DNA from: Oscheius dolichura
Lineage: Eukaryota > Nematoda > Chromadorea > Rhabditida > Rhabditidae
Assembly (NCBI GenBank): GCA_932521035.1
Contig: OW051494.1
Coordinates: 6,310,001 to 6,374,000 of the forward strand
DNA length: 64,000 nt
Direction of reading: 5' to 3'
Under the pieces are notes generated by a model, which saw nothing but the letters and a program-made list of their open reading frames with translations, did no database searches and was not told where the DNA came from. The position numbers and the translations under genes are program-made. Shown here one piece after another: positions 23,244 through 37,810 of the stretch. Numbering within the stretch: position 1 is the stretch's first letter; every line of letters starts with the position of its first letter.

Positions 23244-24583
23244 ATGGTGACGGCTAGTTCATCAGCAAAGAAAAATATTGTGGTATCAGCTATATAGTAG
23301 CAGAATGAAACCAAAACTTTCAGGCCTTAGAATTCGTAGTTGAGATCATGAACCCGAAACAGAACCAACAAGTTCGCAACATTATTGTTGCCAGAGGCGG
23401 TAAAATTGTTGACTATATAAACGAAGACAAACTGCCGCACACGGTTATTTCTGATCATCCAGTTACCGAGAAACTCCAGTCAATGAGCGTAGTACAAAGA
23501 GAAAGGGTATACATTTTCTTCTTTTGTTGTTATTCTATTCAGATTGCATGTAAATTACCTCTTCTACTGAAAGACGCTGTCCAGAATAAAGTTAAGATTC
23601 TGTTTTCTGATACATTTCTGAGAAAAATAGCAGACAAACGTATCAACTTATTCCAAATAAAGCCACAGCACCCCACAAAGCGATCGTATCCATCGGTAAG
23701 GCACTTTTATCATTTAGTGCAGATTCTTAGGATACGGAAGCTAGTGATACTTCTCATGCTAATTTTTATATGCGCGTTGAAGACTTGACCCACGAATTCC
23801 AGCCTATGCTGAAGGTTAGAATAATATATATTATCCTTCTATTTATTTTGCAGAAAATACATGACTTACCTATGTTTCACGTTGGGCAAGATTATGGAAT
23901 ATCGTTGTTTCACAAAGCCGATGACACATTAAGAAAGAAGCGGTTATACAGCAACTTTTCTATTTCAATTATTGTTTTAGCACAGATGAACTACAAAAAG
24001 AAATGGACGGCGATTTCAGTTATCTTGACGTGGATTCACAGGGTGCTCTAGTGAACAAGGTGATAAACCGTCTTTGGGTATAGCAGGGATGAATTTCAGG
24101 CACGAGAAAAAACAACAGGTCATTGTGAGATTTGCAGAAAACACATTGTTAATCTAAAAGAGGTTGCTTGCTTACTTTTAGACAGTACATCTATTTTAGC
24201 ATTACCGATCAAAGGAACATCAAAGAAACATTAGCAGGCCAGGATTTTTTGACGAACTTGACCAGTATACAGGATCATACGTTCCTTTTATTAAGGTTAG
24301 TTTATTTTATTATCTGTTGAAAACATATTGCTACTATTCGAGTTTCCTATGTCTATACGATTGTTGTCAAAACGTAAGTGCCATTTGATTTTAGCACCTA
24401 AGAGACTGTTAAAAAAACTAAAACTGCTGTCTGTGCATATGCGTTTTTCAGTGCCCTGGCCGCCCACAGCTTCTAAGAAAAGCAAAAACTCCTTCCCCTA
24501 TAGCTTTACACGATGAATATAGATACGGGGAGACCGATTTTGGAAGATTAGACGACGATATGACAGATATTCATCAGCAATAA
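23244..24583 (+). CDS. DBF4: DBF4-type regulatory subunit of CDC7 kinase
   Basis: Activates CDC7 to fire replication origins by phosphorylating MCM proteins. Exons 23244-23282, 23324-23506, 23543-23695, 23731-23814, 23854-23942, 23981-24059, 24100-24162, 24200-24295, 24452-24583 give 305 residues, short for the family. Motif N (BRCT-like) spans the early exons (IIVARGGKIVDYI). Motif M is FYMRVEDLTHEFQPMLKKI. Motif C is a CCHH zinc finger, GHCEICRKHIVNLKEHYRSK then EHQRN, with all four ligands. Two weak joins: exon 6 uses the acceptor at 23980 rather than the closer cacag, and the 156-nt last intron might hide a small exon. The acceptor tttcag ends two bases before ATG. Confidence 0.87.
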
Positions 24584-24878
24584 GCTAGAAATATCTATGT
24601 GTATATTTAAAATTTATGGGTTTTTGGATTCTAGTGTTGTTATGAATTTATCCTGTTGATTTGTTGTTATTAAAGTAAAACTATATTCTACGAACAATTT
24701 CTAATCAATACGTGTACCCTACGCTGCTAGTGCATATTTCATTATGAAGCTAGCAATTAATCATATGATGGGCAATCACCATGGTAACGTTTGCGTGTCT
24801 TCGAATCATTCTGGCATTTTCTCGGTTAAGTCTTGTATCCTGTGATATCCAGCATCAGTTTCGTCTACATACTTTACG

Positions 24879-26503
24879 ATGCCAGAAAACAGTGGGAACT
24901 CGAATAAATCCTCAATTTTTGAGGCTATAGATAAAGGTTTGAGTTCTTTATAACATTGCTAATTATTTAGATAGGATGTAAGGTGACAGTTGAGAAGCTA
25001 TTAGAACAAGGTGTTGATGTAAACTGCTATGATTCTTCTAAAATGACACCTCTGTCTTCTGCAGCATATAAGTAAGTTTTTTTTGATAAAATTCATTTAT
25101 AATGGGAAGGCTGGCACATTCGATATATAATAGTTTTGTAGGGGGCACCCCAGCAAAGTAGTTTGAGTATTTTACAATATTTTATACAGAGGCCACTTTG
25201 AAATAGTAGAGCTTCTCCTGGAGAAAGGAGCCACTGTGAATGATAAAGAACATGAACATGGATACACCCCACTAATGTTTGCAGCATTGGCCGGTAAGAT
25301 ATTAGATTTACGGGAAAACACCGTTACAGGGCGTAAAGATATTTGTAAGCTGCTTATGGACTATGGCGCGAAGTCCTATACAACGAACAATATTGGGAAA
25401 ACGGCAAGTGAACTGGCGGCCTTCGTAGGTAAGCTAGTTTAGCATTTAATTTTGTTAATCTGCATTTAGGTCAACACGAATGTGTATCAATAATAAATAA
25501 TCACGTTGGAATAGACGAAATTGAGAAACTTTTAAACATTAAAATATCTGGAGAAGTTGTAGAGAAATATTCTGACGATCTGGCTGTCTTTATTCATGAT
25601 TTGTGTAAAACTCATCAGGTATGTGTTTTTCTATTTCATTAATTTATTTAGATTCATCCAATCTCTCTCATTTTTCGCTTTTGCGATTATGCAGATGCAA
25701 TTAAATATAAGAAAAAGGTAAGCTTTTCGATAAATTGCGTTTATACATTTTCCCCTAGATTTTGTATGTCATTGACCGCATTTTTGAAAAACAACTGCGT
25801 AGCAAGGAATCGAATGAGGTATGGTTTTCTACCCGTTTTTCTAACTGGTTTCAGGTTATGTCGCTAAAGTTGTGGCTAATTTTGTTTGTAATCAGAGAAA
25901 TAACAAAGTTTGTGGAAGAGAAAAAAGACGTATCACCCCGAGAAGCAGCCTTATTGTACGCTAAATGGCTTTTAACCTGGGAGTCCGGCGACACCGTTAG
26001 GTTTGTTTTAGCTGATAATAGAGCTATCATCATTTTTAGAAAACATTTAGAAACCTTACTCAATGGTGCCGTCAACTCTTTTCCGTATCGCCATTCATTG
26101 TTGTTTGAAACTATGATGAAAGTAGATTTTTATTTTTTTAACCACATATTACTATCTAGGCATTAATGAAAAGACCTACTGGCGCGCGGCCGTCTACTTA
26201 TGATTATATTATTCAAGCAATTTTTGGTCAAAGAATTTTAGCGTGTAGCAAATTTTGCGCCACTTGTGGTGCACCCGAGGCTGCTAAACGATGCCCAAAC
26301 TGTAAAGTTAGTTTTCCTTGTCATTAAAGAATAAATTAAATATATTTCAGCTTTCTTATTGTTCCCAAAAATGCCAAAAGTTTGATTGGTCAATTCACAA
26401 AAAATGTTGTGAATCAATTAAAGAATGGAATTTGCCGGAAAATGAGATCGAGACTATTGGTCTGGAAGAAATCGCAACGCAGTTATCTACTACAGACATA
26501 TAA
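24879..26503 (+). CDS. ANKMY2: ANKMY2-type ankyrin repeat and MYND finger protein
   Basis: Cilium-associated scaffold implicated in delivery of adenylyl cyclases and Hedgehog signalling in vertebrates. Eleven exons: 24879-24936, 24975-25071, 25190-25293, 25330-25428, 25470-25618, 25652-25717, 25759-25818, 25855-26000, 26040-26121, 26160-26306, 26351-26503; 386 residues. Ankyrin repeats cover about residues 15-125 (EHGYTPLMFAALAG, ASELAAFVGQHECVSIINN). The C-terminal MYND finger has the expected Cys/His pattern: CATCGAPEAAKRCPNCKLSYC, then CQKFDWSIHKKCC. Exon 2 uses the acceptor at 24974; the earlier one gives a stop. It lies 295 nt after DBF4 and 135 nt before PRMT7. Confidence 0.93.
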
Positions 26504-26638
26504 TATTTTTTAATTTTTATTCCGTTGTCACTTTTTAATACGATAATATAATTTGACTGTACCTTTCTCCATAGACGTTATCAGTTAGCAGATCATATAA
26601 TTATATTCAACACAGTTTTTATTCAACGGCTTTCGTAG

Positions 26639-29267
<2,629 letters not shown>

Positions 29268-29386
29268 TTTTATATTTTTTTTACAAAAATAAAACGTTTA
29301 AACTAATTTATCTTATTTATACACAGTTTGACGTTCCTTATATATTTAAATGGACCAGAAATTTTTTTTATGCGAACGTCCTCAGA

Positions 29387-30440
29387 ATGTCATCTATATC
29401 ATCTCGACGAATAACTGGAAAGGTTTGATATTAATTACATATATATGTTATACTGTCAGCTACCCGAGTTTGCTGAAGATGTACAAGATTGGGAAAATCA
29501 TGTTATTCTAAGAGTACCAGACAATGTTGCCGATAGGGTAATTTTGTTGAAATGAGTAATTTATTTATGTTCAGGTGAACACTATTGTAGATTCAAATAC
29601 CCCCATTGATGAACTGGCTATTAATCTGACCTCCATGGATATGAGACAAGGCACGGTGCGGCTAGGGCAGCATTTAATGGGTGCAAAAGTGTATGATCTT
29701 CCGTGCATCATAGAGGTTTGATTCAGAATCACAGATATCAAAGACGCAGTAATTTAGGTACAAAAAACAATCGATAGGAAGAATACGTTCAAAGTAGCCG
29801 ATCTTTCTCAAATTATGATTTGCTCTCACGATCTTTCGCAGCAATCCACATCGACAGACCAATCTAGTGAACCTATTGCAAAAAGCTTTAAAAAGGTTGG
29901 TATTGGCTACTCTGAAGTAAGTTTTTTAGGAACAAAGACAATGGCAGCATCCACATGGTCTGACTCCTCCAATGAAGAGTGTGCGCCACAGAAGATTTAG
30001 GAAAACAAAGAAAAAGAAGTATATGGATGCGCCCGAAGTTGAAAAAGAACTAAAACGACTCTTGCGTGCCGATCTTGATGCAGACTCAGTACGGTGGGAG
30101 ATAGTATCGGTTGAAGACAAAAAGAAGGTATTTGTATGGTTTCTATATGTTTATCACTACTAAGCAAGTTTTTTTTTCACATTTTCGTTACTGTCAAATT
30201 ATGGTCCGTTTATAGCGTCTTTTTGAACAATTTTTCTCATTTTTCTCACAAAAAACCGGAACCTTTCGATCTTTAACTGTTCATTGGGGTTGGACCAATA
30301 AAAAACTTATATAACAGACATTTCAGGATACACAAGTAGTTTCTGACCAGACAATTTTTGGTGACAAAGTCACCAGTAGTGAGGACGAGGATGCTGAACC
30401 TAAACAGTTAGCCGGTGAAGAGGAAGAGAAGGATGAATGA
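29387..30440 (+). CDS. TAF7: Transcription initiation factor TFIID subunit 7
   Basis: TFIID subunit that binds TAF1 and inhibits its acetyltransferase until initiation. Exons 29387-29422, 29460-29537, 29575-29715, 29758-29895, 29930-30127, 30327-30440 give 234 residues. The TAFII55 domain shows [40 protein letters not shown] and, most diagnostic, [20 protein letters not shown] followed by [16 protein letters not shown]. The C-terminal coiled coil of the vertebrate protein is replaced by a short acidic tail. Two earlier ATGs lie out of frame; the chosen one follows cctcag by one base, 120 nt after PRMT7. The stop is followed by a possible AATAAA-less A/T-rich 3' end. Confidence 0.93.
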
Positions 30441-31935
30441 ATTCTTTATAACATTTTTATGTACATACTTTTTTGTTTCATAAAGATTCGTACCCCTACC
30501 ATTTTCTTTTCACTTTCAGCGTGAGAACGCTTTTTATATAAGAAAACCTGAATAGCCTGGGTGGTATTTCATCGCATTGTTTCTTCCAATAGTTCCGCAG
30601 GATAAACCGGTTTTTAGTATGGCCTCAAGTTCAATGCGTTGGAGGCGCTTTATTAACCTTTTCCCATGCGAAGCTTATTGCTAATATGTGATAAACGTTC
30701 CCTAAATATAGCTTTTTGGATAAAATAGCAAAATTTCTTACAAGGGAACCTTTTCACTTTAGGTTGGACTCGTGAGACGAGACCTAGTGCATTCGAAAGA
30801 GCGTCAAAAACTATCCCAGAAACTGTGTTCCATTTTCCCAAAATGACTCGCGTTACGCAGTAACACGCCAATTAAGTGTTACATGTTAAATTTGTCAAAA
30901 CTGATTTTCGCCGTTGTATCCTTGGAATTGCAGTAGATAAAATGTGAAGCAGTGGCCGAGTGGATATTGCACTCGCTTACAGAATTTTTACGTTTTTTCT
31001 GGCCAAGTTCGAGTCCCTGTTGGAGCAATCGTCTTTTGCTTCTATATTTTCACGAGAAAAACGATTTTTGATGGATAATAGTTGTCAACTGATACCCAGG
31101 ATAGGTGTGCAGTCGTATTCTAGAATCATAAAGGGATTGCCATTTTTATGAGGGGACCTTCCTTCTTCAGCATCTGTCAGTCAAAAATTTTCACATTTCT
31201 ATGCTATAGAGTGTTAGTTGATTACTTTTACTTTTTACAAATTGTTTTTCCTTTGAAAATATAAAAGCAAAAGACTATTGCTCCAACAGAGACTCGAACT
31301 CGGTCCGAAAAAAAGCAAAAAGTTCTACACGCGAGTGCACTATCCACTCGGCTACCGCTTCAAATGTTCTTAACTGCTATCTTTAGAATACAACGGCGAA
31401 AACCAGTTTTGATAAATTTAACATGTAACACTTAATTGGCGTGCTACTGCGTAACGCGAGTCATTTTGGAAAAATGGAACACAGTTTCTGGGATAGTTTT
31501 TGACGCTCTTTCGAATGCACTAGGTCTCGTCTCACGAGTCCAACCTAAAGTGAAAAGGTTCTCTTGTTAGCGTGCTTGAAGAGATCTGAAAAAATGATAA
31601 GAGTTACTCTGCCATTTCGATTTTTGGTCATTCACTAAGTGATATAAAAGCAATTTTGACATGATTGACAGTTCTGCCGTTATCAGCGACAGTACAAATG
31701 TTTCTCAGCCGTTAGCCCCCCGACAGCCAATAGTTCTCCCTTCTGTGAAAGTCCCAGTCGGCCAGATTTTGCTCCCCATAACTTGGTTAGTCGGATAATT
31801 TCAACCGGCACCTATTCTCGGCTATTGTTGGCCACGCGCATTCGTCCTATTGAGGCGCCCCATTATTCCTACGAGATTCTCTCATGGGTTCATATATACC
31901 TCTTTTCAGCTGTTTTATGTCGCATTGAATTGTAT
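30441..31935. other. Intergenic region TAF7-TPST, half of it an inverted repeat
   Basis: About 1.5 kb. From 30741 to 31567 it is a long inverted repeat described separately. The parts outside (30441-30740 and 31568-31935) show no gene. A cttttcag acceptor at about 31909 lies upstream of the TPST start, with a four-codon uORF between it and the ATG. Confidence 0.4.
30741..31567. repeat. Long imperfect inverted repeat with tRNA-like (SINE-like) cores
   Basis: Two arms of about 310 bp (30741-31050 and 31255-31567) are imperfect inverted copies around a loop of about 200 bp. Matching landmarks include the TTAGGTTGGACTCGTGAGAC outer part, the ATGACTCGCGTTACGCAGTA segment and an inner GTTGGAGCA. 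Each arm holds a Pol III-like A box (TGGCCGAGTGG at about 30953, T-G-to-A variant in the other arm) and a B box-like AGTTCGAGTCC, spaced as in a tRNA, but acceptor and anticodon stems do not pair and T-runs interrupt the body. I read it as two tRNA-derived retroposon copies in head-to-head orientation rather than functional tRNA genes. Confidence 0.7.
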
Positions 31936-33354
31936 ATGATGCGGTCACGGCCGAAATATCTTGCCTTTTGCTGCGTTGGTATTTTCATAGTTTATCTCGT
32001 CTTCAGTTCCCAGAGGTTAGTCGTTTATAAGAAACATCAACAGCTTTCTAATGGTTTCTTTGGAAATTACACTTGAACGTTTTCTTATCATGTGGTAATA
32101 CATTTCAGCAGTTCTTTGATTTCTACCAATCGAGCAGCACGCTACGTAAATGAAGAAGAGGTGATACCACATCCTAAGGCGATTTCAAAAGGAAATGTTG
32201 ACGAAAATTCTCCATTTATTTTTATTGGTTAGCCATTTTTAAGGAATAGGAGGAGTATTTCTTCATTGTAGGTGGTGTCCCACGATCTGGAACTACACTG
32301 ATGAGAGCAATGTTAGACGCTCATCCTGAAATACGTTGCGGAGAAGAGACCCGTGTTATTCCACGTATATTAGGCTTGCGTGCTCAGTGGAAAAGGAGCG
32401 AAAAGGAGTGGAATCGGCTACAACAAGCCGGTGTTACATCAGAAGTTATTAATAGGGCCATTAGTTCATTTATTATACAGGTATATATCATGATCTTTCG
32501 ATAGCCAAGGCAATTTTAGATTATCGCGGGTCATGGCACTCCAGCTCCTTATCTTTGCAACAAAGATCCTTTTACTATGAAGAGTGCTGTATACCTTTCC
32601 GAGATTTTCCCTCGTTCTAAATTTATTTTCATGGTTCGTGATGGAAGAGCTACTGTTCATAGTATCATTTCAAGAAAGGTATAACGTCAGTCTTCGTGAA
32701 AATTTGATTAATTAGGTCACAATAACTGGATTCGATTTAACCGACTATAGAAGCAGCATGAAAAAATGGAATGCAGCAATCGAAATGATGAATGAGCAAT
32801 GTGAAAGTGTTGGCGAAAGATGCCATAAAGTATTTCAAGTTTGCTTTAAAAACTCCTTTTTAGATGATTTATGAGCAACTTGTTCTGCACCCTGAAAAAG
32901 AAATGCAACGATTACTTACTTTTTTGGATATACCATGGGATTCTTCTGTTCTTCGTCACGAAGAACTAATTGGAAGTGAAATTAAATTATCAAATGTTGA
33001 GCGAAGCTCTGATCAAGTTAGATATGTACAGACGTTGTTAATTATTATTTAAGGTAGTTAAACCAGTTAATTTGGATGCTTTGACTAAGTGGGTTGGACA
33101 AATTCCAGAAGATGTTGTAAAGGACATGGCTGTTGTGAGTTTCTGTATAATTTTTCTTATAAATTTAGTTGGCGCCAATGTTGGAACGACTTGGATATGA
33201 TCCTAATGGGAATCCTCCGAATTATGGAAAACCAGACGAAATTGTTGCAAAGAAAACGGAAGATATCCATAAAAACGGGGAAGAATGGTATAAAAAAGCT
33301 GTAGGCGTAGTGAATGACCCAGAACGTGTAGATAAGCCCTTTGAGGGCAGGTAA
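31936..33354 (+). CDS. TPST: Protein-tyrosine sulfotransferase
   Basis: Golgi type II membrane enzyme that transfers sulfate from PAPS to tyrosines of secreted proteins; nematodes need it for cuticle proteins. Exons 31936-32015, 32109-32227, 32272-32480, 32520-32678, 32716-32829, 32864-33016, 33054-33134, 33169-33354 give 366 residues. A signal anchor lies at about residues 8-27 ([18 protein letters not shown]). The 5'-phosphosulfate loop [20 protein letters not shown] and the 3'-phosphate region [19 protein letters not shown] are intact, as is CGEETRVIP. Two adjacent ATGs open the frame. Converges on BBS7 (203 nt). Confidence 0.95.
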
Positions 33355-33556
33355 TTTTATATATTACAATGACACTGACGGGTGTTCTTTTCCAATCCTT
33401 TATATTCTATTTTTGTAATTTTCGGGTTTGACGTTTCGTTGTTGTCTATAGTATTACTTATCCATTTATGTGCATAATACAACTCATGTGTTCTGTCTGT
33501 GATTGATGTTTTTTATTTCATATTTGCCATGTGATGTGCTTGCAATAAAATTATAT

Positions 33557-36500
33557 TCAATGGAAGGAAGCATCTTCTGTAGTTGATTTGAAAAATGACA
33601 ACACAGCGTTTAGTGAATAGTTTTCCAAGAGAAGTTCTCTGAGAGCCGACACTTTATTCTGAACATTCTTTCCAGCCAGCCTCCCTCGATCTACCAGCAG
33701 CCTCTCGTATACAGCCAGAATGTCATTCTCCTAAATGAATGGTTCCATTCCTCCCTATAAAACTCACATCCAGAGATTCATCTTCTGCCTCGGTAAAAAT
33801 CTGGTCGTGTTCGGCGAGTATCTTCCGATTCTCCTCGCTCAAGAACGAAATGTCCCCGTTATTGTTGACCTCCAGTTCCTGAAGTCTGGATATCAATTTC
33901 CCAAGTTTCTATTCCAATGCCCTGCGTCACGAAATTCAAGAAGAGCTACACTAATTGCCATTGTGTCCGGCCCCGCGTCACGGACTACAACCAGCCGAGG
34001 CCCTGGAAGACGGCGTGAATTGAACGGACCTTGAGGGCGGCGGCCATCATCTTCTTCTTGTCCAGGCCGATGAGCAGCGTCATCCTCTTGTCCATCAGCC
34101 GGAGACAGTGTGGAATGGACTCGTCGTTTATGTCTGGCCCTTGTTATTGGGAGCAGGCCCGTCCGCTTACCACAGGCCACGTCGACCCTCATGTCCCTCC
34201 TCGTCGTGTCCGTGGTTATGAGGTCACGGATGATGCTGATCGTCGAGATGCTGTCCGACTTGAAGATGGCCGAGCCCCTTCTAAAACTTTTTGTCCTCCT
34301 CGGTCACTTCGCACTCACGAGAAGGTGGCCTGTAGCTGTGTGCCGCCGTCGACGGTTCCCTCGAAGCAGAACGTGACCGTGTCGTCGGCTCCGCTCTTCG
34401 GGGGCACTCCGATCAGCAGCTGAACTATCCAGGCGTGCACCTCGGCCAGGGAGAAGGCCCCTGAAGATATTTGTTCCGAAGCCCGTCCTCCATCATTTCC
34501 GCCCTGTGTCATACAACAAACAGAACCTGAGCCCCGACCGAATTTTGTTAAGAAATCGGGTATAGAGCTCTGTCCATCGGAAAAGTACCGTCCCCTCCTT
34601 CCTGGGGTCTGCCCTTCGTCCTCCTCTGCTCTTCCCCACTCTATCCTTCTCCGCCGGCCCTCAAACCAACCGGAAAAAGCCAGGGTATTGAAGGGTCGAT
34701 TCCTGTCGACGTCGTGTACCCTGACGTGGCCACAGAGTGGTTTCACCTCGAATGTCCGTATCTGAAAAAGGAAACATCCGTGGTCCGCCTCCGCCGCCGT
34801 CCCCTTTACGGTAAGGCCCGCCTCCCCCCGCGGCTCCGGTTGCATCCCTCCATTGACCCCACTCCAAGAGATGCGGCCTCTCGTGCTGCTTCTGCTCCTC
34901 CTCTTCCTCGCCGCTGTCGTCTCTGCCGGGCCCTTCTTTGTCTTCCGGACGAGTCAGGGACTGCCCGATCAGGTACCTTCTACTCCTCCCCTGGGTCTGC
35001 CCCAAAAGAGTCCCTACACTAGGCGCAAGCCTCTCATCCCCCGGCCAGTCCAGTACTTGGTTACGCCCTCAAACAGTATCTGAGTTCTAAATATAGGTAC
35101 TTGGGGTCCCCTGCCAAATGTCCAGTTTGGTATCAAAACTGCCCGGAATTCGCCACCACAAAGCCATAACCATGTTTGGCCTAACCTCAGTGTAAATCAC
35201 CGTTGATAGGGCTGGCCGCCCCCGCCGTGATCTCTTCCCCGAAAACTCTTTGATTCCTTAATTTCAGATTGAATGGGATCCGGGTGGATCCACAAGAGAG
35301 AAGAGGGGAGGGCTGTTTTCGGGGCAAAACAGTCATTGTCCGGGACAATGGGGGCCATCCGAGGGCCCCCTTTGACGAATACTACGAGGGGTCATTTCCT
35401 GTCATTTGAGGGGGGTCGCCCGTTATCAGCCCTCGTAAATTCACGCTTTCTATCATCTGGGGGTGACTATCCCCCCCGCCCACCCGAATACATCTCTTTT
35501 CAGTGGCTACAACCGGCGAAGCGGGCCCTGGACAAGTGTGGCTGCAACATGGGCTGCTTCTACTCGTCGGCCAGGGAGTGCATGAGCTGCTGTGCCCTGG
35601 CCCTCTAGTCTCCCTCGCTCCGGGTCACGTCAGTAAACTGTTCGGTGTTAGCCCCTCTTCCCGAGTAAAGCCTTACCACTCCCGCCCGAGGGTGTACATT
35701 GGGGCAGACGTAGATGTGCAGCGGGCCGGAGTGGCCTTCGGAGATCCGGACACGCAGCTCCAGTCGGGACGTCTTCGCCTGGCACCGGTAGGAGGCCAAC
35801 AGGGCCCACGGACTCTGAACTCTTGCTATTTTGGGTCACCCGATGGAATTACGAGTTCACTTGTGGGGATCCTCGACACGACGGAGAAGTTCTTCTCCAC
35901 CTCTATCAACTTCACCGGCAGATTGCTCTGAACCCTTCTTGAGTCTGCCTAATAGAGAGAAAACCTTGACGATGACATAGTCGATGGGGAGGACGAGCTC
36001 GACGATGAGGGTGTAGCACCCGTAGGTCGGGCTGAAGTCAAACGACTCGTGTACCTGGACTCGTCTATGTTAGAGGGACAGGGGACACTCTGCCTGGAAG
36101 TGGGGGATGTAGGCAGCCGTGGACCCGTCCCTCAGGGTCATCTCGGTGTATCGCTGCCTCTCCTCGTTGACCTTCGTCTCGAGTTCTTCTATCTCCGACC
36201 TGAACTTCCCCTCCTCTCCCCTGCTATAGCCCGCCTACCGTAATTGTTGTACTTTGACGTTGACATTGGAAGAGGTGGAAGTGCCCTGAGTCATGATGGC
36301 CGCCTTGCAGAGGGAGAACACCCAGCCTGTAGCCGGCCGTCTCAACGGAAATAGAAGGACCGACCCGTGCACGTGCAGACGATGATCTCGTCGTGTGTCG
36401 GGCTGCTAATTTTGCCACAGGAGACGCTCGTAATGGACTCGTCGGCATTCTGAAAAAGGAGTCCGATGTCCACAAACAGACTAACGAAAACGCCGACGAG

Positions 36501-37611
36501 GATGGCCGTGTCGTCCTCGGCTACCGTGTAGATTTCGACGATGCCGTCCTCCTTCCCAATTATCAGGTCCTGCCTCTGCCCGTCCATGAATGGATAGTAA
36601 CATATGGTCGACACACCTGAATTGTCTTTTTCACTGGGTTAGAAAGAGAAACCCACCGCTGATAGTAGTAGTGTTGAGTTCCCAGATGACCCCCCTGACC
36701 TGATCCTTCGCCTCCGAGGGGGCCACGTTCACCAGTCCAATCCTCCCGGTCTTCGTCCCGTACGTCACGAACTGTCTAGTCGGACCGCCGTCATTCATGT
36801 GTAGGGTTACCGTATACGGGACATCTTTCAATTCGACCTGCACCTGTTACGTTTCTACCGTCTTTTCCTACCGAATAGGCCAAAGAAGATTTCTCGATGA
36901 CTTTCAAGGTGGCATCCGAACAGGCCAGTACCGTGGTGAAGGGACGACTGGCCCAGGCGCCGCCCTCCTGGAGACAGACCACGTCCAGGATCTCGTCCGT
37001 GCTCAATAGGAACTGAATTTGTGTATTTTAATAAATGGAAGAATACCCACATCGGTGTCTTGACAGTCGTGATAATGGTTGTAGCTCTTCTTGCCGGTGA
37101 CCACCAGCTCGACTCCCCAAATGAACCTGAACTGCCTATTCGGCCGAAGGGGCAGGCCACTCACATCCGCCTGGCCGGCTCGGCCATGTTCGTCTCGAAG
37201 GAGAAGAAGTGTTTACCCTTCTTGCTTATCCCCCGGACCGTGTTGTCCGACACGACGAACACCTTGTCGTGGAGGGTCCCGGCTGCGCCGCCGAGGCAGA
37301 CGGCGGCTACCGGCGGACCCGGTGGCGTCTTGTACACAATCTGCACTAATTATTTTATATAGAGAGGAAGACCTACTTGGGTGTCGTTATTCTTCCTCTG
37401 AACACAAATTACACTGCCATTTTCCCCGCCGATTACTATCTGAAAAGAGGAAAACATCGAAAAATTAATAAGAAAGTGAAATTACCCGGTCGAGATTGCC
37501 CTTTGTCTTGAATTTGTCCTCCGTTGGCACCACCTTCATACAGCCGCGAGCCGTGGTTCCCACCTGGGCGAAGTCTGTTCGATAGAGATGGAGATCCGGG
37601 GCCACGACCAT
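33557..37611 (-). CDS. BBS7: Bardet-Biedl syndrome 7 protein (BBSome subunit)
   Basis: Part of the BBSome, the coat that moves membrane cargo in cilia (osm-12 in C. elegans). Nineteen exons, all phase-consistent, 738 residues: 37486-37611, 37377-37439, 37165-37340, 37051-37126, 36872-37012, 36657-36843, 36486-36616, 36365-36449, 36253-36326, 36094-36213, 35965-36054, 35880-35927, 35677-35814, 34671-34761, 34319-34460, 34171-34280, 34030-34133, 33768-33908, 33557-33730. The beta-propeller includes ISKKGKHFFSFETNMAEPA; the ear domain LLASYRCQAKTSRLELRVR and FSLAEVHAWIVQLL. One intron (36844-36871) is 28 nt; another (36055-36093) has a GC donor. The 915-nt intron 34762-35676 holds an antisense peptide gene. 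The exon at 35880-35927 is the least certain. Confidence 0.88.
34871..35608 (+). CDS. Secreted Cys-rich peptide precursor nested antisense in a BBS7 intron
   Basis: Two exons, 34871-34972 and 35504-35608, both phase 0, encode 68 residues. Residues 1-19 are a strong signal peptide (MRPLVLLLLLLFLAAVVSA). A spacer is followed by a dibasic site (PAKR) and a mature 27-residue peptide starting ALDK with six cysteines in the pattern C-x-C-x3-C-x7-C-x2-C-C, ending CCALAL at the stop. This is the architecture of a secreted disulfide peptide hormone; trissin-like six-Cys peptides are a loose comparison, not an assignment. Reading through exon 1 gives an alternative tail with RRK before a stop near 35081, so intron retention could make a second form. 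Both exons lie wholly inside one BBS7 intron on the opposite strand. Confidence 0.65.
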
Positions 37612-37810
37612 CTTTAAAATGGAGAGAATGCCCCTGGAACGGGAAAGTGGATAGGATGTTGCCTAGGTTGCTATGGGAACCCGCGCCAAGAGAAGGTTTT
37701 TCAAATTGGGAGGCCGGCACGTAAAGACAGGTTGTATCCGCCTGTAATTGAATGGCCCCAAATCGGATTGCCTCATTTTTACCCTACTGACCCTACTGAC
37801 CTGTCTGTGG

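Noticed and set aside
30949-31027. A functional tRNA gene
   Set aside because: A and B boxes are present, but acceptor and anticodon stems do not pair and a T-run interrupts the body; treated as SINE-like.
31283-31363. A second functional tRNA gene on the minus strand
   Set aside because: Same defects as the plus-strand copy; it is the other arm of the inverted repeat.
37748-37810. Apparent signal peptide upstream of the TTBK-like kinase
   Set aside because: The hydrophobic stretch is in frame but would need a TTG start; the only ATG there is out of frame, so the first in-frame ATG at 37811 was used.
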